Shown piece after piece: positions 44,291 through 53,715 of a stretch of DNA of 64,000 nucleotides. A program made the position numbers and the translations under genes. Each line of letters opens with the position of its first letter. The first letter of the stretch is position 1. Under the pieces are notes generated by a model. It saw nothing but the letters and a program-made list of their open reading frames with translations, was not told the origin of the DNA and searched no databases. Origin of the DNA: Vibrio scophthalmi LMG 19158 (GTDB lineage Bacteria > Pseudomonadota > Gammaproteobacteria > Enterobacterales > Vibrionaceae); NCBI RefSeq assembly GCF_000222585.1, contig NZ_AFWE01000078.1, positions 80,363-144,362 of the forward strand, read 5' to 3'.

Positions 44291-45415
44291 ATGATGAACA
44301 ATCGCTATTTTCAAACCACAAAGCCTCTTAATGAACAGCTCGAGCAACTTATGCAGCGAATGCATACTCGTGTCCCTGCCATTGCTCGGGTTTCTTATGC
44401 AAAATATTGCCAAGAGAGCGATACCCTGGTCACCTATGCAGACAGTGAGTTTGATCTCTGGAGCGAACTGCATCATGAACAACGCCTGCGCAAGCTCAAT
44501 CATTTAAAAGAGACTGCCCACACCGCCATTCCACGCATTATCGATGATCTTCGCCAGATCACGCACTGCGAACGAGTCAACCTATTGACTAAAAAAGGTT
44601 ACCGCTCTTCTGCTGCCATTCCCTGTTATCATCAACGTAAATTAAGCGGTTTTATCTTTCTCAATGCTTATGAAACGGGCGCGTTTGATAAAAAGTCATT
44701 GGCCTATCTAGAGCCTTATTTAGAAATGGTTCAGTTTACAGTTGAATCACAATGCCAAGTGGTTGAGGCGATAGTCAAATTGGCGGAACGAGTAAAAACC
44801 GGTGCACAGCTGTACGGGCGAGATGAGTATTATCATGGGCGACGGATGCGTTTATACACACATATTGTCGCCGAGGAGCTAGCAGAGCGTCACCAGTTGG
44901 ATGATGAACAAGTGGATGCGATTTCACTGTTTGCTCAGTTCCACGACATTGGTAAGACTCAAGTGGCAGAATCGACGCCATGCAACAGCGATCCGTTGAG
45001 TTCTTCAGTCACGCTTATGGCGCAAAATTATATCGATCAGGGCGTCAAAATAATGGAAGAGATTGTCGCCTCTGTCGGTGAGCCAAATCATCCAAGTATT
45101 CAGTTGCTTAATCAAATTATGCGGTTTCAATCGGAGCGATTGGATGGCAGTGGCTATCCTTATGGTTTTCATGGCGATGAAATTCCACTTTCTGCTCGCA
45201 TGGTGGCAGTGGCGAGCTGTTTTGATAGCATGACAACAGATAAGCATGATCGACAAGCGTTGTCGGTACCTTCGGCATTGTTAGAGCTAGAAAAGCAGGT
45301 GCAGAGAGGTAAACTAGATGGTGAATGCGTCAATGCACTGCGTCATCGACAAGAATATCTCAAACAAGTGATCCGTAAATTCCCAGAGCCACTTCGCTGG
45401 GGGGATATGCTCTAA
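44291..45415 (+). CDS. HD-GYP domain protein, possibly degenerate
   Basis: A 374-residue cytoplasmic protein. The first 155 residues look GAF-like. The HD-GYP region follows with FHDIGK (217-222) and RLDGSGYP (283-290). In active c-di-GMP phosphodiesterases the latter is preceded by HHE; here the residues are FQSE (279-282), so both His are replaced and one or two metal ligands are likely lost. The protein may have reduced activity, use another metal set, or act as a sensor or binding protein. AAGGG precedes ATG 44291. It is transcribed alone. Confidence 0.85.
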   Translation: MMNNRYFQTTKPLNEQLEQLMQRMHTRVPAIARVSYAKYCQESDTLVTYADSEFDLWSELHHEQRLRKLNHLKETAHTAIPRIIDDLRQITHCERVNLLTKKGYRSSAAIPCYHQRKLSGFIFLNAYETGAFDKKSLAYLEPYLEMVQFTVESQCQVVEAIVKLAERVKTGAQLYGRDEYYHGRRMRLYTHIVAEELAERHQLDDEQVDAISLFAQFHDIGKTQVAESTPCNSDPLSSSVTLMAQNYIDQGVKIMEEIVASVGEPNHPSIQLLNQIMRFQSERLDGSGYPYGFHGDEIPLSARMVAVASCFDSMTTDKHDRQALSVPSALLELEKQVQRGKLDGECVNALRHRQEYLKQVIRKFPEPLRWGDML

Positions 45416-45477
45416 CAAAGCTCTTTAATGACTTGCGAACCACATTTCAAATTCCGCGGCCGTTATCTATTGAGGGT

Positions 45478-46026
45478 TTATCGTGCCGTGCGTACTAATT
45501 GAGTAAATGGTTGCTGATCAATCGATAGTGCTCCCTTGTTAACAAAGAGCACTTTATTGATATGAGCACTGCGTGAACGACGATTCGCTTGATGGATCAC
45601 GGTATAGATATATCGGTATTGAGCTGAGGACTGTGTTCGAGCGTATTCAAATAGACTCGCAAAAATGCCTTGGCCTCTGAACTGACGACTCACGCACACC
45701 GGCCCCCAAAATAAGCTATTAGTCTCAGTAAGATTCCCTCCTACGACTTTAATATTGTGGATATTTTTGGCAATATTTTTCATCGACGAAGAGAAGTACC
45801 AAAATTGCCAACAAGCGCACACTGCCATGGCAATAATCTTGTTGTCGAATTCAGCAACGTATACCGCTTGTTGATGATTAATGGCATTAAGCAGTTGTTT
45901 CTCGTTCAATACCGTATTAAGAAAGCCGTCTCCTAAGTGTTGTTGACTGATATTGCTCACGTGAGATTCGTTTTGTAGTCGTACCAACGCAGAAACATCT
46001 TGGGGAGTTGCGTAGCGAAAGTTCAT
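45478..46026 (-). CDS. GNAT-family N-acetyltransferase
   Basis: A 182-residue acyltransferase. The fold starts with FRYATPQDVSALVRLQNES (1-20), and the acetyl-CoA loop is VSRQFRGQGIFASLFEYAR (about 111-129), fitting the Q/RxxGxG/A rule. VYVAEFDNKIIAMAVCA (about 55-71) is beta strands 2-3. The substrate is not identifiable; residues 160-182 lack similarity I can place. It is convergent with the HD-GYP gene. Confidence 0.85.
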   Translation of the reverse strand: MNFRYATPQDVSALVRLQNESHVSNISQQHLGDGFLNTVLNEKQLLNAINHQQAVYVAEFDNKIIAMAVCACWQFWYFSSSMKNIAKNIHNIKVVGGNLTETNSLFWGPVCVSRQFRGQGIFASLFEYARTQSSAQYRYIYTVIHQANRRSRSAHINKVLFVNKGALSIDQQPFTQLVRTAR

Positions 46027-46218
46027 TAATAATGGTTACCTGATACAAATTTCATATATGGTACGACATGTTATATAAATAGTTAACCCTATTGCGCGAA
46101 ATTTCAGTAAAACCGTATCATCAGGCACTTTGTTTCTTGGGTAATGCTTAAGGCTAGCCTTACTCACCCGTCACTTAACTGCTACTATGGCGCGATAGAA
46201 GGCGAAGAGGTAAATACG

Positions 46219-46701
46219 ATGGAAAAAGTGGCGATTTTTGTAGATGTACAAAATATTTATTACACCACCAAGCAGTACTATCAAAGTAATTTTGATTACA
46301 ACAAGTTTTGGGCGCAGGCCACTCAAAATCGTCAGGTCGTACTCGCGAATGCTTATGCGATTGCATCACAAGACGCGAAGCAGCGTCAATTTCATCATAT
46401 TTTACGTGGTATCGGTTTTAACGTGCAGTTGAAACCCTTTATTCAACGCAGTGATGGTAGTGCGAAAGGAGACTGGGATGTCGGTATTGCGCTGGATGTT
46501 TACGAGGCGGCTGCCAATGTTGATCGTGTGATATTACTATCCGGGGATGGTGACTTTGAAGTGCTCATCAAGCGCGTTCAACAGCGTTTTGCTGTCAAAG
46601 TAGAAGTCTGCTCAGTGCGTGCCTTAACAGCACAATGCCTGATTGATGCGAGTGATGTCTATACACCAATTAGCAGCGAATTATTGTTAGAACGACGTTG
46701 A
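46219..46701 (+). CDS. NYN domain protein (LabA/PIN-like)
   Basis: A 160-residue protein of the NYN family, a PIN-like fold with predicted RNase activity. Acidic residues lie in VAIFVDVQNIYY (3-14), KGDWDVGIALDVYEAA (about 82-97) and ILLSGDGDFEVLIKRVQ (about 103-119), forming the usual metal site. ATG 46219 is used (GAAGAGG upstream); the 25-codon extension lacks a site. The stop codon lies inside a long perfect palindrome (46697-46723). Confidence 0.87.
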   Translation: MEKVAIFVDVQNIYYTTKQYYQSNFDYNKFWAQATQNRQVVLANAYAIASQDAKQRQFHHILRGIGFNVQLKPFIQRSDGSAKGDWDVGIALDVYEAAANVDRVILLSGDGDFEVLIKRVQQRFAVKVEVCSVRALTAQCLIDASDVYTPISSELLLERR

Positions 46702-46723
46702 GTGACACTGAGTGTCACTCAAC
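46697..46723. repeat. Perfect 12-bp inverted repeat overlapping the NYN stop codon
   Basis: Arms GTTGAGTGACAC and GTGTCACTCAAC are separated by TGA. No T-run follows on either side. The repeat stands between the convergent NYN and DUF2986 genes. It could be a Rho-dependent or processing hairpin, or a protein-binding site. Confidence 0.85.
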
Positions 46724-46744
46724 TCGATAATCTGCATAGCGCAA

Positions 46745-46975
46745 TTAAGCAGCAGCTGTTGGGCTAGCCTCAACGTCTGCGCTTGTCTCGATAGCTTCAA
46801 CATCGTCAGCAGCTTCGACAACCACTGCTAACACTTCACTTGCCGCTTCTTCGGCTTCCATCTTGGCACGATCAGCTTTAGAAATGTAGCGTGGCTTGTT
46901 GCTAGTATGCAGCTTCGCGTTTTGCTTTTTCATTCTGTTTTTATAAATTTGGTTAATTTTTTTCTTGCGGTTCAT
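46745..46975 (-). CDS. DUF2986 family small protein
   Basis: A 76-residue protein. The N-terminal half is strongly basic (MNRKKKINQIYKNRMKKQN and onwards) and matches the DUF2986 family found in Vibrio and Shewanella; the second half is acidic and Ala-rich, low-complexity. AAAGG lies ahead of the ATG. Function is unknown; the basic part could contact nucleic acid or ribosomes. Confidence 0.82.
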   Translation of the reverse strand: MNRKKKINQIYKNRMKKQNAKLHTSNKPRYISKADRAKMEAEEAASEVLAVVVEAADDVEAIETSADVEASPTAAA

Positions 46976-47408
46976 TAAGATGACCTTTGCTACCCAGCAA
47001 TCAGCTCGGTTTTCTCATTAAATTCGGTTTGTCACGGGGCGCGCATCATAGCAAGAAGTTCACACTTTTGCATCGGGATTTGTGTTCCACGGCCATGATC
47101 GGCAAAAAACGCTCATATCATTTTATCTTATCGATATAACTATCAATTATAATGCAGGCAGCACAAAATATGGAAACTTTGCTTCGCGAATCAAATTAAC
47201 GTGAGTGAAATCATTTAGTTTGTCTAAAAAGCAGGAATTGAGCCGATATTGCGCCGCAATATTACGATTTAAGCATTCAGCGATCATTTCAAAAAAACTG
47301 ACCAACTCGTGCAATTTATTTTAATTCTTATAGGTCATCTATTACGTACATTTAGTGTGTCGAGCAGCAGAGCAGGGGCTCGAATTTTGGTAAGTAAAGG
47401 AGTCTATT

Positions 47409-47765
47409 ATGATTAAAACAATAAGTTTAGCGAGCGTACTACTATTCAGTTCAGCGGCGATGGCAGGGTTAAGCGGACCATATGCCACCGTACTTTCAAA
47501 TAGCACCATGGTCGGAGATGCTTACGCATCGAAAGATACAGCTCTACAAGTCGGCCGCAATATGATTGTTGACGTTAACAGCATGTCACCAATTGAATTA
47601 AGTCGTAATGTTCGTTGGGACACCAATGATCAAGTGGATATTAATTCATTTGAACTACTGAACTCTCAAGTGGCTTTACAGGAAATCGTAACTAGCCAAG
47701 GGGCGATCGCTTATCAGCCAGTGATTAGCGTAAGTTACGAATATCGTGCTCGCGACCGTGACTAA
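47409..47765 (+). CDS. DUF3316 family exported protein
   Basis: A 118-residue protein with a signal peptide (MIKTISLASVLLFSSAAMA, cleavage after 19) and a compact domain of the DUF3316 type, common in Vibrio and of unknown function. Recognisable are NSTMVGDAYASKDTALQVG and VISVSYEYRARDRD. GTAAAGGAG sits seven bases before the ATG. The 430-base gap upstream (46976-47408) is AT-rich, holds no coding frame I trust, and includes a small CGAGC/GCTCG hairpin near 47361-47382. Confidence 0.85.
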   Translation: MIKTISLASVLLFSSAAMAGLSGPYATVLSNSTMVGDAYASKDTALQVGRNMIVDVNSMSPIELSRNVRWDTNDQVDINSFELLNSQVALQEIVTSQGAIAYQPVISVSYEYRARDRD

Positions 47766-47920
47766 TTAGTCTCGCTCATCTCGACGTTTTCGCTAGCACG
47801 AAACGGAGAATAGCCAGTCAGAGAGTGACGAGTTCGCTAATTCCACGCGACTAATTCTGCGAATAAACTATGTTTATGTCGATGTTTACGCCGATGTCGA
47901 TAACCATTTATTCCGTTGAT

Positions 47921-47955
47921 AAAAAAAGCCCCAAACTTTCGTTTGGGGCTTTTTA
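47921..47955. terminator. Bidirectional terminator between DUF3316 and POT transporter genes
   Basis: Stem AAAGCCCCAAAC / GTTTGGGGCTTT with loop TTTC, A-run on the left and T-run on the right. It serves two convergent genes. Confidence 0.93.
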
Positions 47956-48000
47956 TGAGCGGGATCGAGCTAAGTTGCTCGATTAATTTATTGCGCGTAC

Positions 48001-49473
48001 TTATGCGTCAGCTTCAACTAACTCAGACTCTTCGCGACGAGCGCTTTCTAGCATCTTACGAATAACGAAAGAAGAGAAGAACGCGATAGCGACCATCACA
48101 ACCGCTAGAACGGTAAGCATTTGGAAGTAGTCACCGTAAACATTTTGTACGATTTCTTGAGTAATTTTTTGGCCTTTCTCTAGCGCAATTGAGGTTGAGA
48201 ACACCGCGCCGATAATACCGCTTAATGCCATCGCAACAGAGAAGAGCGATACAGAGAAGTTCTCGATGTGCTTCGGTGCAACAGACAAGATGAATGCTAC
48301 AACCAAGCTACCCACAATTACTTCAGCAAATGCTTGGAAGAAGTGGATCAGCAAGAAAGTTTCAGGGCGAATAATCGCATCTTCACCAACATGCATGACA
48401 GCGAGCGTTAGGATGCCAAATGCAATCGCAGTCAAAATGAACGAAAAACCAATTTTCGTCGCGGTTGAGAAGGTGATGCCACGCTTTTCAAGCTTTGAAA
48501 AGCTGTAAGAGATCACAGGGCCTGCCAAAATACACCATAGTGGGTTCATCGCCATTGACGCTTCAGGTGCAATAGGAATAAAGCCAAATAGGTCACCACG
48601 CATAGTGTTGATGGTTACCATGGTCATTGATGTCATCATTTGACCGTAGTAAACAAAGAAACACGTGGTAAGTACCGTCATGATCAAGATAGTCCCCATC
48701 TTTAATGCATCAGACTTACCTGATTTAAACATCAAAGAGATGAAGTATAAGATTGCCGCTCCGCCGATGGCATAAACAATGTTCTGACCGATATCCATGT
48801 TTGAGAACATGAAGAAAACAAGGCCAACCATCGCCGCAGACAATACAAAGAACGCGATCCAGTTTGGTAGGCTAACCGGTTTTTGATCGATCTCTGCACC
48901 AACACTGACTAATGGTTTTTGGAACACAACAAGCGTGACAAGTGCAAACGTTGCCATCACGGCTGATAGCGTGAAGCTGCCGTGGAAACCTATCACTAAG
49001 ACAAACATTGGGAATAGGTACTGGCCAAGCAGAGCGCCGACGTTGTTAACAGAATAGTTAACCGGGTAACCATTCTCAAAGTCTTCTTGCGAGGCAAAAG
49101 TACGTTTATACAAGCTCGGGTACGAAGGTGACATTAAGCCACGAGCGTAACTCGCCAGCGCGATACCAACTAAGCTCATTGGCACGTTTGTGGTCGATGC
49201 GCCGAAAATAAGCAGTAAGTAACCGACAGAAAACGTTGCGTAAGAGATCGTAAGAGAGCGATATGAGCCGAGGAATTTGTCAGCAATGAAACCGCCCGCG
49301 ATTGCGAACAGTGGACCGATTGAAGAGAAAGCGCCTACAACCATCATGGTATCTGCTTCGCTATAACCTAGATCTTCTAGGAAAAAGCGCGTCAAAATCA
49401 CCATGACACCGTAGAAAGACAAGCCAAACATCATTTGGCAGAACATCATCGACTTATTGAGCCTATTCCACAT
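48001..49473 (-). CDS. POT/MFS family transporter (peptide-type)
   Basis: A 490-residue inner-membrane protein with about twelve or more hydrophobic segments. The N-terminal half resembles proton-dependent oligopeptide transporters: FFLEDLGYSEADTMMVVGAFSSIGPLFAIAGGFIADKFLGSYR (quoted for the GxxADxxxG-type loop) and a PSLYKRTF segment after helix 4. The ExxERF/Y motif of classical peptide symporters is replaced by LTRFF, so the substrate may not be peptides. The start at 49473 (MWNRLN) fits topology; an 18-codon upstream extension is less likely. Confidence 0.78.
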   Translation of the reverse strand: MWNRLNKSMMFCQMMFGLSFYGVMVILTRFFLEDLGYSEADTMMVVGAFSSIGPLFAIAGGFIADKFLGSYRSLTISYATFSVGYLLLIFGASTTNVPMSLVGIALASYARGLMSPSYPSLYKRTFASQEDFENGYPVNYSVNNVGALLGQYLFPMFVLVIGFHGSFTLSAVMATFALVTLVVFQKPLVSVGAEIDQKPVSLPNWIAFFVLSAAMVGLVFFMFSNMDIGQNIVYAIGGAAILYFISLMFKSGKSDALKMGTILIMTVLTTCFFVYYGQMMTSMTMVTINTMRGDLFGFIPIAPEASMAMNPLWCILAGPVISYSFSKLEKRGITFSTATKIGFSFILTAIAFGILTLAVMHVGEDAIIRPETFLLIHFFQAFAEVIVGSLVVAFILSVAPKHIENFSVSLFSVAMALSGIIGAVFSTSIALEKGQKITQEIVQNVYGDYFQMLTVLAVVMVAIAFFSSFVIRKMLESARREESELVEADA

Positions 49474-49664
49474 AGTTTTCTCTTGTGTGTAGAAATTAAG
49501 GCCGGAGATTATGCCAGAAATCGTCATTGATGCACGGAAAAACCCCCACTCAAAGGTAGTGTTTTGTTCTGAATTTGCAAGAAAACGTTTGCGTTAAGTT
49601 GGTTTTGATTAAAAAAGTAGCAGGTTGTTGCATAAGCATCTGATTCATTTAGCGGCGGATCATG

Positions 49665-51056
49665 CTACTCACATGGAGGGGCGAGGTGAATCAGTGCCAA
49701 TCCACCTAGTGAAGTTTCGCGATACTTTTTGTTCATATCTTTGCCCGTTTGGTACATGGTCTCAATCACTTTATCAAGAGAGATAACGCATTTGCTGGTG
49801 CGTTTTAGTGCCATGCGCGAGGCATTAATCGCTTTCATCGCCCCCATTGCGTTGCGCTCTATGCAAGGGACTTGCACTAAGCCGCCAATCGGATCGCAGG
49901 TCATCCCAAGCGAATGCTCCATCGCAATCTCTGCAGCAATACAAATTTGTTCGTTACTCCCGCCACGGAGAGAAGTGATGCCCGCTGCTGCCATTGAGGA
50001 AGAGACGCCAATTTCACCTTGGCAACCGACTTCTGCTCCAGAGATAGATGCGTTGGTTTTATATAAAATACCTATAGCACCTGCAACGGCGAGAAAATCT
50101 TTTAGCTGTTTAGTATCAAGAGGGCGGATAAATTGATGGTAATACATCAAGACCGCGGGGATCACGCCCGCTGCGCCATTGGTAGGAGAGGTGACAACCT
50201 GTCCGCCGGCAGCATTCTCTTCACTAATGGCAAAGGCAAAAAGGTTTATCCAGTCCATCACCGCCATTGGGTCGTTTTCAAATTCTTGATTAGCGAGTAA
50301 TTTTTTATGTAGGTTGGGTGCACGACGCGTTACGTTTAAGCCGCCTTCTAGGGTGCCTTCGGTATCAAAGCCGCGCTGCATGCACAATGACATCACCTTC
50401 CAAATCTGATCCGCTTTTTGGTCGATGTCGTCCATTGCTTGAAAACATACTTCATTCTGCAACACCATCCCCGATAGGCTTAGCCCAAGTTTATCGGCTT
50501 TGAGTAGCATTTCATCAGCGTTATGGAATGGGAAAGGCACCGTGATGTCAGATTCTTGAACACCATGAAGCAATTCTTGTTCTGTGGCAATAAAGCCACC
50601 ACCAATCGAGTAATAGGTTTGATTGAGCAGCGATGCACCTGCCGCATCGAAGGCAGTGATGCTCATACCATTTTCGTGCAATGGCAGATTGCTAGTATGA
50701 AAAATCATATCGCTACGATAATAAAAAGCGATCACCGCCTGATTAGCCAACGGTAGGGTAAGCTGATTTTGTTCGATGCACTGTTTTAGCGCTCTCTTGG
50801 CACTGGTCACTTTGAGTGTATCGGGTCTATTGCCCATCAGGCCAAGCAACACGGCTCGGTCGGTATGATGGCCTTTACCCGTCAGTGATAATGAGCCAAA
50901 CAGATCAATCTGAATACGTTCAATTTGCCCATTAGCTTGAGAATGTAAGCCGGTTTTCAGCCGTTGAATAAAGTCATAACCGGCTAACATGGGGCCATTG
51001 GTATGAGAGCTGGAAGGGCCAACGCCGATTTTAAAAATATCAAAGATAGACAACAT
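49665..51056 (-). CDS. sdaA: L-serine ammonia-lyase (iron-sulphur type)
   Basis: A 463-residue single-chain L-serine dehydratase converting serine to pyruvate and ammonia. The N-terminal beta domain opens with [20 protein letters not shown] (4-23, catalytic SSSHT). The C-terminal alpha domain holds the [4Fe-4S] ligands in [18 protein letters not shown] and VQVPCIER (about 345-400). Length matches SdaA/SdaB. ATG 51056 is preferred because the longer frame starts with a hydrophobic stretch unlike the family. It is divergent from the YdcF-like gene. Confidence 0.95.
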   Translation of the reverse strand: MLSIFDIFKIGVGPSSSHTNGPMLAGYDFIQRLKTGLHSQANGQIERIQIDLFGSLSLTGKGHHTDRAVLLGLMGNRPDTLKVTSAKRALKQCIEQNQLTLPLANQAVIAFYYRSDMIFHTSNLPLHENGMSITAFDAAGASLLNQTYYSIGGGFIATEQELLHGVQESDITVPFPFHNADEMLLKADKLGLSLSGMVLQNEVCFQAMDDIDQKADQIWKVMSLCMQRGFDTEGTLEGGLNVTRRAPNLHKKLLANQEFENDPMAVMDWINLFAFAISEENAAGGQVVTSPTNGAAGVIPAVLMYYHQFIRPLDTKQLKDFLAVAGAIGILYKTNASISGAEVGCQGEIGVSSSMAAAGITSLRGGSNEQICIAAEIAMEHSLGMTCDPIGGLVQVPCIERNAMGAMKAINASRMALKRTSKCVISLDKVIETMYQTGKDMNKKYRETSLGGLALIHLAPPCE

Positions 51057-51130
51057 AACCACCATCCTTTGTAATAGGCAAAACGACAGGCACACTACCA
51101 ACTATAGTAACAAAACAAGGATCTTGAGCT

Positions 51131-52081
51131 GTGAGTGAGAAAGGAATCATCCCCGCACCATTAGGTAATGTAAAACGGGTGGTGTTAGTGCTAGGGAAAA
51201 GATTGTGCGATAACCAGTTAACCGCCGAAGGACATTCGCGTGTCGCAGCATTAGCCGCTTATTTGACGCCAATGCCAGTCGAGCAAACAGCGTTGATTTT
51301 TTGTGGTGGCCAATTGCGTGGGCAAAAGAGATCTGAAGCACACGCGATGGCGGATCACTTTCAGCATCTATTCGCCCCGTTGGCTGACTCGTATACTTCG
51401 CTTGGCCACTTAATACTTGAGGGGCAATCTGAAAACACCATTGAGAACATGGAAAACGCAGCGAGTAAGCTTATAGCGAGCGGATTGTGTGAAAGGAAAT
51501 GCGACAACGCCGGCCAACCCAGTGACTGTGTTGAAATTTGTTTAGTGTCGAATGAATATCACCTTCAACGCATTATTGAGATTCAAAAAATGATGCCAGA
51601 GCAGGGGTTATTGACCACGCTCACACAGCGCTGTGAGCAAGCTGATTTGCATGTAACCATCTCATTGGATATAACTCAACATTGCGCTGTTCCTTATCCT
51701 CATCAGAGTGAGCAGGCACAGGCTTTTTTGCTGGTTGATGAATTGACCACTTACCGCGTTTATATGGAAGGAGTGCTCAAGCAAGCTTTTACCGCTCCGA
51801 TCGAGCTGGTGAGTATTCAGCCATATCAAGTGGCTAAGCGCGCCATCGCGCAACTGCTTACTCTGGAATGTACTCAAGCTCATCAAGGCGTTTTGACGAG
51901 AATGGCTGCACTGATCGAGCAAACACAGAGTTACTCTGTCGGGCAGTTAAACGCCAGTAATAAGGCCAATCTACTTCAGCCATTGCACGCAGAGTTTCAC
52001 TCTTTACTCACTCAACTCAACCGTCGATTTGATCCAGAGAGCGACGCATCGACTCCGAATCAATCCACATCGCGCGGTTGA
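51131..52081 (+). CDS. YdcF-like (DUF218) protein
   Basis: A 316-residue protein with a DUF218 fold in the first 200 residues: VVLVLGKRLCDNQLTAEGHSRV (about 16-37), ALIFCGGQLRG near 55, ENTIENMENAASKL (about 100-113) and ICLVSNEYHLQRI near 137. E. coli YdcF binds SAM-like ligands, but the activity is unknown. Residues 200-316 are a helical extension not seen in short members. It starts with GTG (AAGGATC upstream) and has no membrane anchor, unlike SanA/ElyC. Confidence 0.8.
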   Translation: MSEKGIIPAPLGNVKRVVLVLGKRLCDNQLTAEGHSRVAALAAYLTPMPVEQTALIFCGGQLRGQKRSEAHAMADHFQHLFAPLADSYTSLGHLILEGQSENTIENMENAASKLIASGLCERKCDNAGQPSDCVEICLVSNEYHLQRIIEIQKMMPEQGLLTTLTQRCEQADLHVTISLDITQHCAVPYPHQSEQAQAFLLVDELTTYRVYMEGVLKQAFTAPIELVSIQPYQVAKRAIAQLLTLECTQAHQGVLTRMAALIEQTQSYSVGQLNASNKANLLQPLHAEFHSLLTQLNRRFDPESDASTPNQSTSRG

Positions 52082-52097
52082 GTTTGATATTGTTCGG

Positions 52098-52376
52098 TTA
52101 TTGGTTAGCGTTTGAGTCGGGCTGACGATGATTTTGTTTGTAATATTCCCACTGTTCGACTCTCTCACCATTGTTTAATACACAAAAAGTGGTGCGCTGG
52201 CCTTCGAGAGTCAACATTTCTAGTTCACCGCCACTTTCTACGCAATAGACCGAAGCTGGATTACTGGCAGCTTGATACTCAGTGGGTTTGTAGGGATTAT
52301 CTTCTGATGCGCAACCAGCGAGACCAAGGGCCGTAGACAGCCCTATGATGGTAAACAGTGTAGGTGTTCTGATCAT
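52098..52376 (-). CDS. DUF333 lipoprotein
   Basis: A 92-residue predicted lipoprotein. The lipobox LAGC ends at Cys22, and the mature part has the DUF333 motif NPASVYCVESGGELEML (about 39-55) with CVLNNGERVEQWEYY (about 65-79). Two Cys outside the lipobox (about 44 and 65) could form a disulphide. The family is sometimes labelled putative haemolysin, without good evidence. It is followed by the convergent YdcF-like gene. Confidence 0.88.
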   Translation of the reverse strand: MIRTPTLFTIIGLSTALGLAGCASEDNPYKPTEYQAASNPASVYCVESGGELEMLTLEGQRTTFCVLNNGERVEQWEYYKQNHRQPDSNANQ

Positions 52377-52469
52377 GACGTATCTCCACTTTTTCTTTTA
52401 AATAAATGCGCGGTGCATTTTGTTAAAGGGTAGTAGAGATATAGGATAGTCGAGAAATCAGAGCGATGC

Positions 52470-53486
52470 TTACAACGGCATGACTCGGTTGCGGCCAAGC
52501 TGCTTGGCTTCATAAAGCAATTTGTCAGTACGTTCGATAAGGTCTTCAGCAAACTCACCTTCTTGACGCTCAGTGACACCAAACGAAGCGGTAATATTAC
52601 CGACTTGCTTGCCACTGCGACGATCTTTGATCGAGAGCTTTTCCACGGCACGGCGCAAGCTTTCGCCAAACTGACGTGCGACGCGAAGGTTACGGTTAGG
52701 GACGACTAACGCAAACTCTTCGCCACCAAAGCGATAAGCGGTAATGCCATCACGGCAACTGCTTTGTAAGCGTCGCGCAAGCCCGCGAATGACCGAATCA
52801 CCAAACAAGTGACCGTAGTTATCGTTATAATTCTTAAAGTGATCGATATCGACCAAAATCAAACAAAAGTTCTGTTCACTGCGGCATAAGGTGTGAATAT
52901 CGTTGTCGAACGAACGACGGTTGTAGAGGCCGGACAGACTGTCGAATAGAGCGTCTCGTTGAACTTCCGCTAATTGCGACTTTAGGCGACTAATTTCATG
53001 GCCTGCTGTCGACAGTTGGTTTGAGAGGAAGCTGGTGGAGTGACGAATATCTCGAGATTCAGAAACTAACTGGCGAATGACGGCCATCACCTCATCGATT
53101 GACATACTCTCATCTTCAACACGTTCCAAATTGCGAAAGCTCTTATCGATCATTTCCGAAAATTGAGAGGTGTCACTGAGGGTATCGTTCATCGAATTAG
53201 CGACTTCGTTGACCAATATTTCGATATTGGCTCGTAAGTCACTCAATTTAGTTTCATTACGTGTCGCAACGTGACGGTGGTAGAGCTGTTCACCGGCTGC
53301 GGGAGGGCATATACCAAAGCTCTCAATGACCGTTTCTAGCTCATGGTTGAGCTTTGGAATGGCATTGTCGACGTACGTATACCATAGTGCGTAATTGGAC
53401 GGCGTTGCGGCAACGTGATTCTTCATCATGAGTGGGACGGCCTTTTTTAAATTGGCAGTCGACTTTTTGAATTCGTCTTCAGTCAT
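52470..53486 (-). CDS. GGDEF domain diguanylate cyclase
   Basis: A 338-residue cytoplasmic protein. A helical N-terminal part (about 1-165, coiled-coil-like) precedes the GGDEF domain (about 170-335), with the active-site loop RFGGEEFALV (about 256-265), LVDIDHFKNYNDNYGH before it and ASFGVTE after it. The active site is intact, so c-di-GMP synthesis is expected. The inhibitory RxxD site is not preserved: the matching residues read RDGI. There is no membrane segment, so activation is by cytoplasmic partners or oligomerisation. Confidence 0.93.
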   Translation of the reverse strand: MTEDEFKKSTANLKKAVPLMMKNHVAATPSNYALWYTYVDNAIPKLNHELETVIESFGICPPAAGEQLYHRHVATRNETKLSDLRANIEILVNEVANSMNDTLSDTSQFSEMIDKSFRNLERVEDESMSIDEVMAVIRQLVSESRDIRHSTSFLSNQLSTAGHEISRLKSQLAEVQRDALFDSLSGLYNRRSFDNDIHTLCRSEQNFCLILVDIDHFKNYNDNYGHLFGDSVIRGLARRLQSSCRDGITAYRFGGEEFALVVPNRNLRVARQFGESLRRAVEKLSIKDRRSGKQVGNITASFGVTERQEGEFAEDLIERTDKLLYEAKQLGRNRVMPL

Positions 53487-53715
53487 CTCTTTGGGTAATT
53501 CTTCTTAAAACTCTTGCACTTATACTACTAAAATGTGAGTGAATGTGGATCATTTTACTCACGGTTTAGTTACCAATTAGCAAATATGGTTCGAAAGTTT
53601 ATATTTATATATAAACAGAAGGTAAACAATTGTAACGCATAGGTATAGTTGCTTATCGTCTGTTAGCGAAAAACTGTGATAGGTTGCGCTCAATTTGTTT
53701 TGCGATGTCTACTGA

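Noticed and set aside
44882-45256. Minus-strand frames inside the HD-GYP gene
   Set aside because: Shadow frames without ribosome sites, opposite conserved motifs.
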